From Tranzscheliella williamsii (Eukaryota > Basidiomycota > Ustilaginomycetes > Ustilaginales > Ustilaginaceae), in contig JALBYF010000044.1 in the NCBI GenBank assembly GCA_023212725.1, positions 1 to 64,000 of the forward strand: DNA of 64,000 nucleotides, written 5' to 3'. The position numbers and the translations under genes are program-made. The notes beneath the pieces are model-generated. The model was not told where the DNA came from. It ran no database searches and worked only from the letters and a program-made list of their open reading frames with translations. This document shows positions 10,069 to 20,676 of this stretch, piece by piece (positions within the stretch are counted from its first letter, which is position 1; each line of letters begins with the position of its first letter).

Positions 10069-12168
10069 CCTTGCGGAAAGTCAAGTGCGGCGATGGATCG
10101 CAACGCACGCGCAGCAATCCTCAGAGGGGAGACGAACGGATCACTAAAGAACCGGAGGAGGGGTGAGGGCAGGTGGTGTGGTGTGAGGAGAGTCAAGTGA
10201 GATGCCGCAATGTAGAAAGGTGTTCGATGATTGCGAAGACGGGGTGTGCTAAGGGGTGAAACGCTGGAGTGTAACATTGAATCCAAGGCTTGCAAGCTAG
10301 CCAGGCTTTGCCCGAGCTCGAGCCAACTTGCTTGCCGGTTCAACGTGTCACTGTCAAGCGCGGAAGAAGCCAACCTCACACGTCTCTAAGTGATACAATC
10401 CGGTTTGGAATGAAATCCATCTCGAGATTACCAGTGGATCACAAACATAGATCGGGCTTCGAATCTATGCCGATCACCACTCCTCAACAGGAGAAAGGAC
10501 CGAATGTTAGATTCGGCCACGGGCAATCACAACATAAAAGCTCAGCTTCTGGTAAGTCAGCCAGATGTCAAAGCAGCAACCCTGGTAAAAACTGGCCAAC
10601 AGAAGCTAAGCAGAAGACACGCAGATGCTAAGCAGGATCGCAACAGCCAGTCTGGTAGACCAAAATTAAAGCAGTGTTGCTGCTTTAACCACTGGCTGAT
10701 TTACCAGAAGTCGCGCTTTTATGTTGTGAATCATGAACGACTGTCTCAGCGTGATCGGGTCGTCGATAACTTCTCGGACGAGTCGGGGCTCATGCTTGCC
10801 GAACTTGATCTATGAATGGCCTACGACATATGAACGTCGGCATGTCGCGCTGCATCTGAGACCCTGAGCTGCTCAAGACCAACACCATTTCGATTGGCAT
10901 GTTTCACGATTGCTCTTGTATCGGCCACGCTGTGGATCATCCCATAGTATATCCACATCTATATCCACATCTGCTGTTGGCATCTGCGTAACGCTTTGTC
11001 TGATCGAACGTGCTACAGTGACTACATTTGTGCTGATACTCGAGTGCCATATGTTCCATGGCGTTCCTAGCATGCTCGGCTTGCGAACAGGTTCGGACTT
11101 CGCTTTGACAGCGACGCCGAAGGGCCCTCACAGATACAGGTGAGTATGAGATGAGCGCCGACGTACGCATATGTATGTTCGTTGATATCTGGGTACAGCG
11201 GAGAATGAGCAGCAACGTCGCAAGCTAGCACCTGGCTGAAACTACCCATAACGTTATAACGTATGGCTTGTCTTATGCCATCAAGACCAAGTTTCCGCTT
11301 GAACTGGGTTACGAAGCGGGTTCAATCCCAGCGCTATTTGAGAATTCCAGATCTGTTTTGTTGATTTTGTTTCTGTATACTCGTACGGCATGCGGTAGAG
11401 TAACACAAACTACGTAAGACGACGTTAGTACGTACGTTGCGCTTTTTTCTTTTTGAATGCTGAATAAATCGTGACGGATTGGGAATTTGGATAGCAGCTT
11501 GGGGTTTGAACCAACACGGACAATTCCACAGACAGGGAACAACAGGAGCAACACTCGACCAAGTTACTGTACGTGAAGCAAGGCACGAAACATACTCGAC
11601 AGCCTTGCTCCATCATCGTTATGCTGGTGCTTCCTTCGATTGTCTCGAGTCCAAACCGCTCAGCCGCCTCGTACCCAACTACCGCTTCTTCGCTCCGGTC
11701 ATCACTTCCTCCTATCCGCCTGCCAACAACATCTTTTTCTCTCCCGCTAGCGCCCCGCCCTTGCCCCCGCCCTTGTCCTTCCCCATCTTTTCCTTAGCCC
11801 TGCGCTACCGCCCACACGGGCTTCAGTTATGCATCTTGGGTTTTAACAGACCCTATCTTGGACCAAGTTATCCATCCGCTTCATACAAGTCGCTGCTCGA
11901 TAATTCGCCATCTCCTTGGCAGTCATAGTCTTACTTGGCATCCAGGCCCAGCCCTCGACAGCAGCAGTCGAACTCCAACGCCATTGCTTGCCAACGCCAT
12001 TGCTTTACCTTCTAGCTTCCTGTCCCCACTACGCTTCTCGAGTACATCGCCAGGCACTGTCCGTTCACCTCCGCTTTTCATCGGCTTCGTCGTCATAGTT
12101 TCGTGACCGCCACCATCTCGTTCGTTTGTATTGGACATCCGTCTCTCGCGCGCAGCTGCTCATCAGTC
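10069..12168. promoter_or_regulatory. 2.1 kb divergent intergenic region, SEC27 (-) and Myb gene (+)
   Basis: No credible gene. It holds a direct repeat of about 10 bp (ATATCCACATC-like, twice near 10948-10972), C/T-rich tracts at 11690-11800 and 12010-12060 just upstream of the Myb gene (a common fungal core promoter character), and a short tRNA T-arm-like sequence near 11315-11331 that does not extend to a full tRNA. The length is large for this gene-dense window and may contain long leader sequence of the Myb gene. Confidence 0.5.
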
Positions 12169-15100
12169 ATGGACCCTGTCAATACCGCGCAGCCGCCTTT
12201 GTCCTCGGCCGCTGCAACAGCCTTGCCACAGTCTAGTCCCAAGTCGCACAATGCACCTCGTCAGTTCCAGGATCAGCAGTCTGCACCTTCCACCCCTCCT
12301 CGCGGCCCTCTCGATTTGCCTACGCCACCTACCTCGCATACAGAATTTCGTCCACCGCCAAATCCCGTTGCCTCCTCGTCCAGGCTTGGCGCCAACGAGC
12401 AACTACCAGATGCAAGCCCGACCACCACCGTATCTGAGCACATGGGCTCTCGTCGAGCTGCTGCACGCCTCAGCGGCGGTAGTTCCTCTTTTGACCGTGG
12501 CACCGATGAATCATTCTCTTCACAACGCAAGGCAGCACGCCGCTCGAGCATCGATCGCAACGACCAACGCACCATGGCCTTGGAAAGGCCGAACAGCCGA
12601 ACAACGTATCGCTCCAGGGCCACGCACTCCCCTTCGCGTTCACCCGGCCGCTCCCTCACTCCTTCCCCCATCCTTGGCGCCGCCTTTGCCGAACACCGCT
12701 CGTCTCTCCACTCTGATGTCGATGACGATGCCGACGACCGGGATGACCTCAGGGCGGGACACCTCTCCTTCCCTATGTTAGGCGTCGGACTCGGTCCTAC
12801 CAAGCAAGAGATCGAGCTACTTGTTTACGGCACAACTTCCTCCAACTCTGCACCTAGCGAGAGCGCCAGTACAACTGAGGAATCCGACATTGACCTCATG
12901 CTCGAGTCCCTTTCCACCATGGGCCTCGATGCTCCGTCGCCATCTAACGCCAGTGAACGAGAACGCGACCTCGCTGGTATGGTCAAACTCCTCGCTTCTC
13001 GTTGCCACTCTCTTGCCGAATCTCGAGACCGCGCTCGGGCGCAGCTCACCTCTACTCGCCTTACCGCACTCTCTATCATTTCCTCCTTGAAAACTGCACA
13101 GGCGCATGCGCTTGCCTCGGATAAGACAGTACACGACCAATACGAAGCAGAATTAGACGGATGGAAAGCACAAGCCAAGATGCTCAGCGCCCTCCTTTCC
13201 CGTGCCGAGGTCCGTTCTCTTGATGATCGTAGGCAAACCTCTTCCGCTGTTACCTTTGCCGAGAGAGCAAAGCATCCCATACATGCTGCTTCTTCCAATG
13301 GCCACCGTATAATATCCTTCCGGTCCGATGATTCTCTCCACCGCCACAGCTTTTCGCTTGCATCTGATTCGGCAAATAAGCAACTCTCGAGCCCCCATCC
13401 ATCGTCAGCCAAAGTCCCAGAGCCAGTCACTCCTTCAGGCGAAGATAGCCGTGGACGAGGTAGCCAGCACCAAACATCGACACTCACCTCTGATAGCCCT
13501 ATCACCACTGGTCTTGGCATATCTGCCTCTGCTCTTAGCGATATTGGCAGCGATCTGTCGCCTATGTCGTCCTTGATCCGTGAGAGGAACAAATTGGTCA
13601 CCGACAAGAAACACTTGAAAGCAAGGGTACGCGATACTGAAGCCCAAGTATACCGACTCGAACAAGAGCTCAAGTCGCTCCGTCCCTATATCGTCTCCGG
13701 AGGCATCAAAGCCACTGAAGCGCCTTCTGGTTCCGCAGACTTGCATGCTGACATCCACAGGAAAACCGACAATACCAGTGTTTCGGGCACCGCTCCCAAC
13801 ACACCAAGCCGTTCTGGCAGCAAACGAGAACAAAGCAAGAAGAAGCGGACCGTTACCATGGGCGACGCTGAAACTGAACATCTCATGCTGGCTGCTCGGC
13901 GCCTTCGCGAATTACGCAAGGAGCAGGCCGCCACTTCAGTTGAATCCGCGAGCGTTCCGAGCCATTTAGCCACCTCAATGGCCGCTCCTGTGTCGGCCTC
14001 ATCGCCTACTTCAGGTGAAGCGCCTCGTCTCGCACCAGCGACTGAACCCTACCCCGCTGTCAGTAGCACTGCTTCACCTAGCAAACGTCAAGCAAGTGAA
14101 GGCCCTATGACGGCAGACAGCCAGGTAGAGCGAGGTAAAGAACCGCAGACACCCCCAGCAAGGTCCGCAGAACGACCACCCAAAACTCCTAAATCGTTCG
14201 CTGGAAGCATTCCAGGTACGCCTCGGACAGGAATGCGCTCACGGGATGTGGACGACGTGGTCCGCGCCGATGGTGGAGGAGACGCTTGGTCCGAAAGACA
14301 CCGTAGGCTCGACTCGGCGTCTTCCTTTACGGGAATCGACGAGCTCCTGCAAGCGGCCGAAACGCTCAACCCAGCTGCGGCTCCCTCACCAACCCTACGG
14401 TCTCATGGAGCCATATCCGTTTCCCAAGGGGGAGCTGAGTCTAGTTTCTATTCGCGTGAACCGGCCACGCGTGGATACCCATTTTTGCCGCTCACGGTGT
14501 CTACACAGCGCAGTCAGGACTATGATCACTACGGTCCGTCACCGTACCCAGCTCAATCTAGTCCGTTGCGGATGGCTCATGAAAGTCCCAAAAGGCGACG
14601 TGTCTCCTCTGCGGCATTCGATCTTGAGCCTTATGGTTCGCCCTTCCTTGGCGAACGCCAACCCAGAATCAGAACTCAGACAGAGGGGGCCGATCCATTT
14701 GCCCAAGGTCGACCCTACAATGACTATGCACCGAGTGGAGGTTCTAGTGCTGCAGCTAGTCAAGGGTTGAGCGCGCTAGACCTTCTTGCTGATCAAGCGA
14801 CCGCAAGCCAAAATCCTTCCCAGGGCAGCGACCGGTCAGGCGGGTATGAAGCTGTCAGCCCGATTGGCAGCTTGAGCAGCGACGATGAAACGGCGAACGG
14901 GGCTGGGAACAAGCCCGGCTCACGCTTCACCTCTTCTAGAGTGCAGGATGCTTCACGGCAGCCGAAGTCTGGTGGCTCTCAGTCTATTTCTCGATCAGCC
15001 GAGGGAAGCAAAGGCTTTGGTGGCAATCAAAATCCCGAGAAGCGGCTTCCCTATGTCAGATGGACCGCGGAGGAAGACACCAAGCTTCGCGCCGCCATCA

Positions 15101-15876
15101 AGGAGCACGGCCAGCGTTGGGAACTTATATCCCGTGCTGTTGGCACTCGGTCATACCATCAATGTCGTCAGCGATATCTCCTTATGCGAAGGAAGGAAGC
15201 TGCAGCCAAGGCTCAAGCAGACACGGAAGACGGAGCCCCCAACCTCTCTGCTTCGGCCTCAGACCATCAGTCTCAAGACTCTGACTACGGCCAAGGTCCG
15301 TCATCGTCGGGTGTTTCAGCCGGTCACAGGAAGAGCGGCGCCGCTGGGGCCCGGCGCGGATCCAGATCGGGGGGTTCAGACCTATTTAACGAACACTACG
15401 GCAACGACGGGGGAGCGACGTCCACCCCACTTCACAAACTTTCGATCGGGGCGCCTGCGCCGCCGGGTAGTGTCTATGGCCAATTCAGTCCCACCAGCCG
15501 GCACGGCCCCTTGCTGCCGTCTTCGCAGACACCTACTCACATCAGAACGCACTCTTATCCTCATGGCGCGGCACCAGGTCCCCTTTCGCCCTCTCACCAA
15601 CCTTCGTCGCCTTACTCTGCCCATTCTCATACGCCTTCAGCCTCGCGAAGATCCCACTATCCACCTCCGTCTCCTTTGTCCAGTTCTTCTCGGCTTTTGC
15701 CAGCACTACAGCCGCCACCAGCGGGCTATGCGTCTCAGCTCCCCCCCATTTCTCCTCTTGCTGGACACCACCGACAGTTCTCCGAAGGATCTTCTAGGCA
15801 GCTTCCGCCACCGACTTCACCCACTACGCCAACTTCTTCCGGAGCGAGGAGGATGGGTGCTGCTCTATACAGCTGA
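12169..15876 (+). CDS. Large coiled-coil protein with one C-terminal Myb/SANT domain
   Basis: Predicted 1235 residues, intronless. The first ATG in the open frame is MDPVNTAQPP. Most of the chain is Ser/Pro/Thr-rich and probably disordered. Two helical stretches stand out: about residues 265-350 (SRCHSLAESRDRARAQL...YEAELDGWKAQ) and a coiled coil at about 470-505 (RERNKLVTDKKHLKARVRDT). A single Myb/SANT repeat lies at about 960-1010: RWTAEEDTKLRAAIKEHGQR, WELISRAVGTRS and QCRQRYL, with the regularly spaced tryptophans and the recognition helix. DNA binding and nuclear location are inferred from that domain. A KKKR-type basic cluster near residue 560 could be a nuclear localisation signal. 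The specific orthologue is not recognised. The gene is convergent with VPS17, 248 bp apart. Confidence 0.75.
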   Translation: MDPVNTAQPPLSSAAATALPQSSPKSHNAPRQFQDQQSAPSTPPRGPLDLPTPPTSHTEFRPPPNPVASSSRLGANEQLPDASPTTTVSEHMGSRRAAARLSGGSSSFDRGTDESFSSQRKAARRSSIDRNDQRTMALERPNSRTTYRSRATHSPSRSPGRSLTPSPILGAAFAEHRSSLHSDVDDDADDRDDLRAGHLSFPMLGVGLGPTKQEIELLVYGTTSSNSAPSESASTTEESDIDLMLESLSTMGLDAPSPSNASERERDLAGMVKLLASRCHSLAESRDRARAQLTSTRLTALSIISSLKTAQAHALASDKTVHDQYEAELDGWKAQAKMLSALLSRAEVRSLDDRRQTSSAVTFAERAKHPIHAASSNGHRIISFRSDDSLHRHSFSLASDSANKQLSSPHPSSAKVPEPVTPSGEDSRGRGSQHQTSTLTSDSPITTGLGISASALSDIGSDLSPMSSLIRERNKLVTDKKHLKARVRDTEAQVYRLEQELKSLRPYIVSGGIKATEAPSGSADLHADIHRKTDNTSVSGTAPNTPSRSGSKREQSKKKRTVTMGDAETEHLMLAARRLRELRKEQAATSVESASVPSHLATSMAAPVSASSPTSGEAPRLAPATEPYPAVSSTASPSKRQASEGPMTADSQVERGKEPQTPPARSAERPPKTPKSFAGSIPGTPRTGMRSRDVDDVVRADGGGDAWSERHRRLDSASSFTGIDELLQAAETLNPAAAPSPTLRSHGAISVSQGGAESSFYSREPATRGYPFLPLTVSTQRSQDYDHYGPSPYPAQSSPLRMAHESPKRRRVSSAAFDLEPYGSPFLGERQPRIRTQTEGADPFAQGRPYNDYAPSGGSSAAASQGLSALDLLADQATASQNPSQGSDRSGGYEAVSPIGSLSSDDETANGAGNKPGSRFTSSRVQDASRQPKSGGSQSISRSAEGSKGFGGNQNPEKRLPYVRWTAEEDTKLRAAIKEHGQRWELISRAVGTRSYHQCRQRYLLMRRKEAAAKAQADTEDGAPNLSASASDHQSQDSDYGQGPSSSGVSAGHRKSGAAGARRGSRSGGSDLFNEHYGNDGGATSTPLHKLSIGAPAPPGSVYGQFSPTSRHGPLLPSSQTPTHIRTHSYPHGAAPGPLSPSHQPSSPYSAHSHTPSASRRSHYPPPSPLSSSSRLLPALQPPPAGYASQLPPISPLAGHHRQFSEGSSRQLPPPTSPTTPTSSGARRMGAALYS

Positions 15877-16124
15877 GGGCACTGCCGGCTATGCACGGTG
15901 TAATCAGGCCCTGTTTGCATCTTTAAGGGATGGCGCGATCCGACAGGATCTGCATCCAGCCGTCCTCAGGAAGTTCCTCATTCCTTTTCTGTCTTTCCAA
16001 CTCCTCCTTTCAGATTCCGCCAGTTCCCTGCTGGCGACAGCCCAGTTTGCAGCAGTTCAGATTCTAGTTTTCATGTTCGCACGCATAGTATCTTGAATGC
16101 AAGGAGGAAATACCATGAGATGTT

Positions 16125-18161
16125 CTAGAAGGTGCCAGCCAGGCTGCGCGCTGCGTCAGCGGCCGAGATGCGGGAGCGGCCACTGGCGGTGGCGGTGCCG
16201 GAGTTGAGTGTGCCGAAGGGGTTTGGCGGGGGGCGGTCGAGGAACATGGACTGGGAGGCGGCGGGGGCGGGGAGGGGCGGTGAGGGCAGGGGCGCGTGGA
16301 CGGACTGGGAGAGGTTGGTGGGAGTGTCGAGCGCGGCCCCTGCGAGGGGGGCCGGGGCGGCTGCGTCGAATACGGGCGACCCATGGCCGCTTCTGTGGTG
16401 GACCGATTCCGACACCGATGTCGTTCTCGACAGGGCCGGTGCGGGCGCGGCAGCGGCTGGCACTGGACTTGGGACAACCTCGGCGGTCCGGTGCACAGAG
16501 TGCTCGCTTCCACCTCGCGACAGCTCCGGCCGAGCCACGGAATCCTGCGGCTCGTGTGTGTAAGAGGTGCGTGGACTCTGTCCGTCACCGACACTGCCAG
16601 CACGTACCGCTGGAGGCCTTCCCTCCAGATCGGCTTTCAGCGCCTGCATCTCCCTGAGCGTTTGACGCGAGTACATCATGCTCCCGCGAGCGTGCTCAAT
16701 CAGCGCCTGTTGCAGATCCTGATGTGCGTGGCGGCTGTGGTTCTGTAGGCTGCCGTGCAACTCTGAGCTTATCTTCTTGAGGTTTTGAGCTAGCGCCAGC
16801 TCGTGACGCTTTGCCTCTTCAAGCTCTTCCAAAGCATCATCAACCCGATCACCACGGAGATTGCGTTGCATTTTGAGGTGTTCTGCATCGCGTTTCTTGG
16901 CAACCGTCGCTTTTTGAGCATTGTGATGCTCTTCGACCAGGGCATTGCGCGCCAGCATGGCTTCTTTCGCAGCTCTGGAGTTGATGGATTGGTAGGCAAC
17001 TGCATCGCCAATTGTGAGGAGCTCAGTGCTGCTTAACGCATCCTGCAGCTCACCTATGCTTCTGGACATGGAGGCGGCACGCCTAAGAACGTAGGGCAAA
17101 CCGAGGCGTGCCGACGGAGGCCTGATCTCTTCGACCGCTCCTAAGTTGTTGAACTTGATGGACAGATCAGACAACGCTGACGTCAAGGAACGGCGTGCGT
17201 GGGCGAGCTTTTCTGACGTCTCGGCAGCATCAGCAAACTGCATTTCCAGACGGGTCACCTCTGCTCTGGCAGCAACCAGATCCTCGTCGTCATCGTAAAC
17301 GCTGCGTGAGGTGCTAAGACCTTTTGCACTGGTTCCAAGGCCGAGGAGACTAAGACCTCCGCTACTGGCTATTCTTGAGCCAGTTGAGGCCGAGGCGGAA
17401 GTGGCCAGGACCCCATTGGGAAGGCCTCCTGTAGCATCGACGCCGCCAAATGCCACCGAGGCTGCGCTCGACATGGCGTTGGCGAAACGTTTTCGAGCTG
17501 CTGAAGAGCTGCCGGCCCCCGGTGGTGTAGGCGTGTAGGCAAAGTCGGCTTCGATGAGGTTGCGTGTCTCTGGATGGTCACGTAGACTAGACTCTGAAAG
17601 GATTCGCGAAAACCATCTGGAAAGCATAAGCCTAAGAATACGTGTATCTTCGAGACCGCTGGCCGTCGTTGACGGGAGAGGTAGCGCAGGAACGATGACG
17701 GATGGACTAGAAAGCGACAGCGCAAGGGAATACAAGCAGAGTTCCCTGTATGGACGAGTAATGCCTGGGTACGAAGTCGAGCGAAAGTGTGGTAGATTGG
17801 TCGCGGCGTCGAGCCGGACTATGAGGTCTCTGTTGGCTCTTTCAATGCTATGAACCCTGATGCTGAGAAAGAGATCTCGCGACGGCTGGTTGGGCTGATA
17901 GACGCTAGCGGCATCATTGTGAAAGCGTCCATGGCTCACTGTTCGGCGCTGTTCCAGATCAGGCCGCAATACGGGAAAAGCAGGACTGGCGCTAGACGCT
18001 GGCCCTTCGAGCTGTCCGGCCCGCTTATCTGACCCTACGGGAGGGGGCGGCACAGGCTTATTCATCGTGGAGGGCGAGGAAGGTGGTATAACAAAACGGT
18101 CTTGCGAAGAAGCAGCAGAAGGTCCTTGCCGGTCACTGTTCTCAGAGGATTGCTCTGACAT
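16125..18161 (-). CDS. VPS17: Retromer sorting nexin Vps17 (PX-BAR)
   Basis: Predicted 678 residues, intronless, start MSEQSSENSD. A Ser/Pro-rich N-terminus is followed by a PX domain at about 96-215 with strong Vps17 character: FLSIRVHSIERANRDLIVRL, DAATNLPHFR, PSVIVPALP, and ETRNLIEADFAYTP. A BAR-like helical region at about 288-520 includes EDLVAARAEVTRLEMQFADA, ARRSLTSALSDLSIKFNNLG and LEELEEAKRHEL. The Pro/Ser/Ala tail to 678 looks disordered. Vps17 pairs with Vps5 to form the membrane-bending half of retromer, returning receptors from endosome to Golgi. Vps17-type PX domains often lack canonical PI3P-binding residues, and here too no clear RRYSDF motif is visible. The tail of about 160 residues is longer than in yeast. 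Confidence 0.88.
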   Translation of the reverse strand: MSEQSSENSDRQGPSAASSQDRFVIPPSSPSTMNKPVPPPPVGSDKRAGQLEGPASSASPAFPVLRPDLEQRRTVSHGRFHNDAASVYQPNQPSRDLFLSIRVHSIERANRDLIVRLDAATNLPHFRSTSYPGITRPYRELCLYSLALSLSSPSVIVPALPLPSTTASGLEDTRILRLMLSRWFSRILSESSLRDHPETRNLIEADFAYTPTPPGAGSSSAARKRFANAMSSAASVAFGGVDATGGLPNGVLATSASASTGSRIASSGGLSLLGLGTSAKGLSTSRSVYDDDEDLVAARAEVTRLEMQFADAAETSEKLAHARRSLTSALSDLSIKFNNLGAVEEIRPPSARLGLPYVLRRAASMSRSIGELQDALSSTELLTIGDAVAYQSINSRAAKEAMLARNALVEEHHNAQKATVAKKRDAEHLKMQRNLRGDRVDDALEELEEAKRHELALAQNLKKISSELHGSLQNHSRHAHQDLQQALIEHARGSMMYSRQTLREMQALKADLEGRPPAVRAGSVGDGQSPRTSYTHEPQDSVARPELSRGGSEHSVHRTAEVVPSPVPAAAAPAPALSRTTSVSESVHHRSGHGSPVFDAAAPAPLAGAALDTPTNLSQSVHAPLPSPPLPAPAASQSMFLDRPPPNPFGTLNSGTATASGRSRISAADAARSLAGTF

Positions 18162-19074
18162 GGTAGCAGGTCCGGAGGCAGAGCAGCTTGACGATGACAG
18201 CTATGAAGCGACTCTCCTGAAGAGAGGAGATTCGATTATGGCCGGGGCTCCGGTTCACTCGGCTATAGTTATCGCCTTGAACAGCTGCTGCATCAGATCA
18301 GCGGCATGTTGCTGCTGAAGGGTCATGAAGCGGTCAGTGAGGATGAGAAATGCGTGATAGCAGGGAAGCAAAGCAGCTGGAAGTGGGATAGAAAGCACGG
18401 TACAAAGTACAGTAATACCATATCACTCCGACAACCGATATGATGATCTGGATATTATAGATGACGATGGCTCGATCTCATGATCCCTCTTCACACTCAC
18501 ACTGATGGGGTCTTGGCCTGGTGGGGTTGGTAAGCTCTGGCTGTCGTCCGAAATAAGCTTCCCTGTCGTGGCTAACTCGGCCATGCTTGTAACAAAATCG
18601 GGAAACGAACAGAGAACCGACGAGGAAATACTTGCCGCATCGGGGCGGGAGATCGGGAAAGGAGTTGAAGTCGACATGGCGCGGGCCATCCCTTGCTTGT
18701 CTTGAGTCTGACTCTCCAAAACCAGATTCATGTGTTCGTTCGGGTTGGACTTGTGTGGTTTGACAACCAAACAGGCAAATCCTTGGATCTCCCTGACCTT
18801 GCTCACCATCCACCCCATTTACTTTGTGCAAGAGTGACGCTTGCGCCTTCTGTCTTCATTCGCACTTGCGTAGCTTCGCTCACTCGTAGATCCTACCAAG
18901 CGATAGTTGTGGCACCAACCAAATCGTCCCTCTGCCTCCGACACATCTTTGCGTCAGCTCGTCACACTATCAGTCTCACTCTGCGTGGCGAGCGCAGCTA
19001 TTCTTTCAAATCCCAGCACGCACCGCTGGCAAAGGTAGAGTCACTCGGAGAAGTAGCGTATCAGCTGCGCAAAC
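18162..19074. promoter_or_regulatory. Divergent promoter region, VPS17 (-) and SWIB gene (+)
   Basis: 913 bp between divergent start codons. Only short overlapping ORFs on both strands, none resembling a protein family. A GCTGCTGCATCAG/GTTGCTGCTG short repeat near 18284-18317 is the only local simple sequence. Nothing else recognised. Confidence 0.45.
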
Positions 19075-20205
19075 ATGGCGCAACCCGCTTCTCTCGATCC
19101 GGCTACGGTAGCTGTATTGCGTCCCGCCATCATTCAGATCCTCAATGACGCCGACTTGAGCTCCGTTTCAGCCAAAAAGGTGCGAGCCCAGCTGGCACAG
19201 CTACCTCCAAGCACTTTACCCCCTTTCCTAGACTTGTCCGCAAGCAAAAAGCAGGTGGATGAAGTAATTCGCGATTGCTTCGATCAGATTTCCAAAGGAA
19301 TGGCCGCACCACCCCAAACATCACAAACATCTAACGGTGGAGGCTCCGCACCCCCTTCCGGTGGTCTTGCTCTTCCTGGCCTTGGCGGCATCAGGGGCGG
19401 CCATACAACGTCACAGAGCAGCACGTCTTCCCCTGCGCCTAAAGCGACGCCTGTCAAAGTTGCACCCGCCTCCAACGGTACACAGATTAAGTCGGAACCC
19501 AAACCAAAGAAAAAGGCAGCCAAAAAGCGTGCCGCTGCCGCAGACGATGAGGACGATGAAGAGCCGCGAAAAAAGCGTGCTGCCAACCCCAACAACCCTT
19601 TCAATAGGCCGCTGATATTGTCACCAAAGCTCGCCGAAGTCTGCGGCGGCAATGAAGTACGTTAAGTGCTTCCATTTATGGATACTATGTGATTTTCACT
19701 GACGTCGCTCCTATCCTCCTTCGCTTCGATGGCTCAGATGCCCCGTCACGCTGTTGTGAAACAGCTTTGGGCGTATATCAAATCGAATAACTTGCAGAAC
19801 GAAAGCAACAAGAGACAAGTAAGTGGATCAATTTGCCATCCACCTACGTACTTGTTCCCGTCGCCAGAAACTGACCTTTCTCTTACAGATCCTGTGCGAT
19901 GATAAGCTCTCGTCCATCTTTGGTAAAAGCGCGGTAGAGTCAGTGTTGATCTTACGTCTCTCATGGCCCAGCTCGTCATTGCGTTCGCAATACGTGTCTC
20001 CGTCAGATCCATACATATTCTCTCCCTGATGCTGATGATTTTCTCTGTCTTCCCACGCTCACAGCTCCTTCGAAATGGCAAAGGTAAGTGCTGGATTAGG
20101 TCACTCAGCTATGCAGGTGATTGCGCATGATGCTAAACCCGTGGCAATATCTATTTCGGTCCGCAGTTGATTGGCACCCATCTTACCAAGAAGGATGGAG
20201 CATAG
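19075..20205 (+). CDS. DEK_C plus SWIB/MDM2 domain protein (UAF30/TRI1-like)
   Basis: Five exons inferred: 19075-19656, 19738-19818, 19889-19938, 20065-20083 and 20167-20205, giving about 256 residues. The N-terminal 75 residues (AVLRPAIIQILNDADLSSVS...QVDEVIRDCF) look like a DEK_C helical domain. A Ser/Gly/Pro linker and a Lys/Arg-rich nuclear-type segment (KPKKKAAKKRAAAADDEDDE) follow. The SWIB fold is assembled across exons: RPLILSPKLAEVCGGNEMPR, HAVVKQLWAYIKSNNLQNES, NKRQILCDDKLSSIFGKSA, then FEMAKLIGTHLTKK. Yeast relatives are Uaf30 (RNA polymerase I upstream activating factor) and Tri1; which one this is cannot be decided. The exon 3 donor is read as GA|GTCAGT because that keeps the frame into the 19-nt fourth exon and gives the usual seven residues between the two Phe of the SWIB core; a GTTGAT donor six bases later is the alternative. 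Confidence 0.83.
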
Positions 20206-20676
20206 CATTTAAGAGCGAGATCGATGGATTTCCCCTCCAACAAGTTTTCGGCCTGCCCCGGTACAAGGATATATCGTTGCTACACGTGCTTGCAACCAAG
20301 ACACCCGCTTTCGGTTGCGGTGATGAGGACACACTTCTGCTACCTTTCTCTATTTGTACTTTATACCGACCCGTCACCCGCGCTGTTTGGCTGCCTCGCT
20401 AGAGAGGTGCTTCAGACCGCGAAGCTGCGCTTGCAAGCCGAGCGACTTACGAAGCAGGTGGCACCACGTCAAAGCTTGTGAGCGAAACCTACCTGGAACA
20501 TCCAATACAAGATTGAAACAAATCTGACAGCACAGGTATTGACCTCATCTCGCAACATTTGCACACATGTAGAGCTGGCTGCTGTGCGGCCTCGGAGACT
20601 GAAAGTGCCGTAGGTGTATCTTTGCAACAAGTACATCCAAAAAGCCGTATCGGCAACAGGTTGTCTATCTGATTGC
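20206..20676. other. Convergent 3' region of the SWIB gene and REX4
   Basis: 471 bp between two stop codons facing each other. Only short random ORFs. It should contain both 3' UTRs. No AATAAA is evident. Confidence 0.4.

Noticed and set aside
11300..11340. Possible tRNA: GGGTTCAATCCC T-arm-like sequence
   Set aside because: Four of five T-stem pairs form, but no matching acceptor stem, D-arm or anticodon arm is found upstream.
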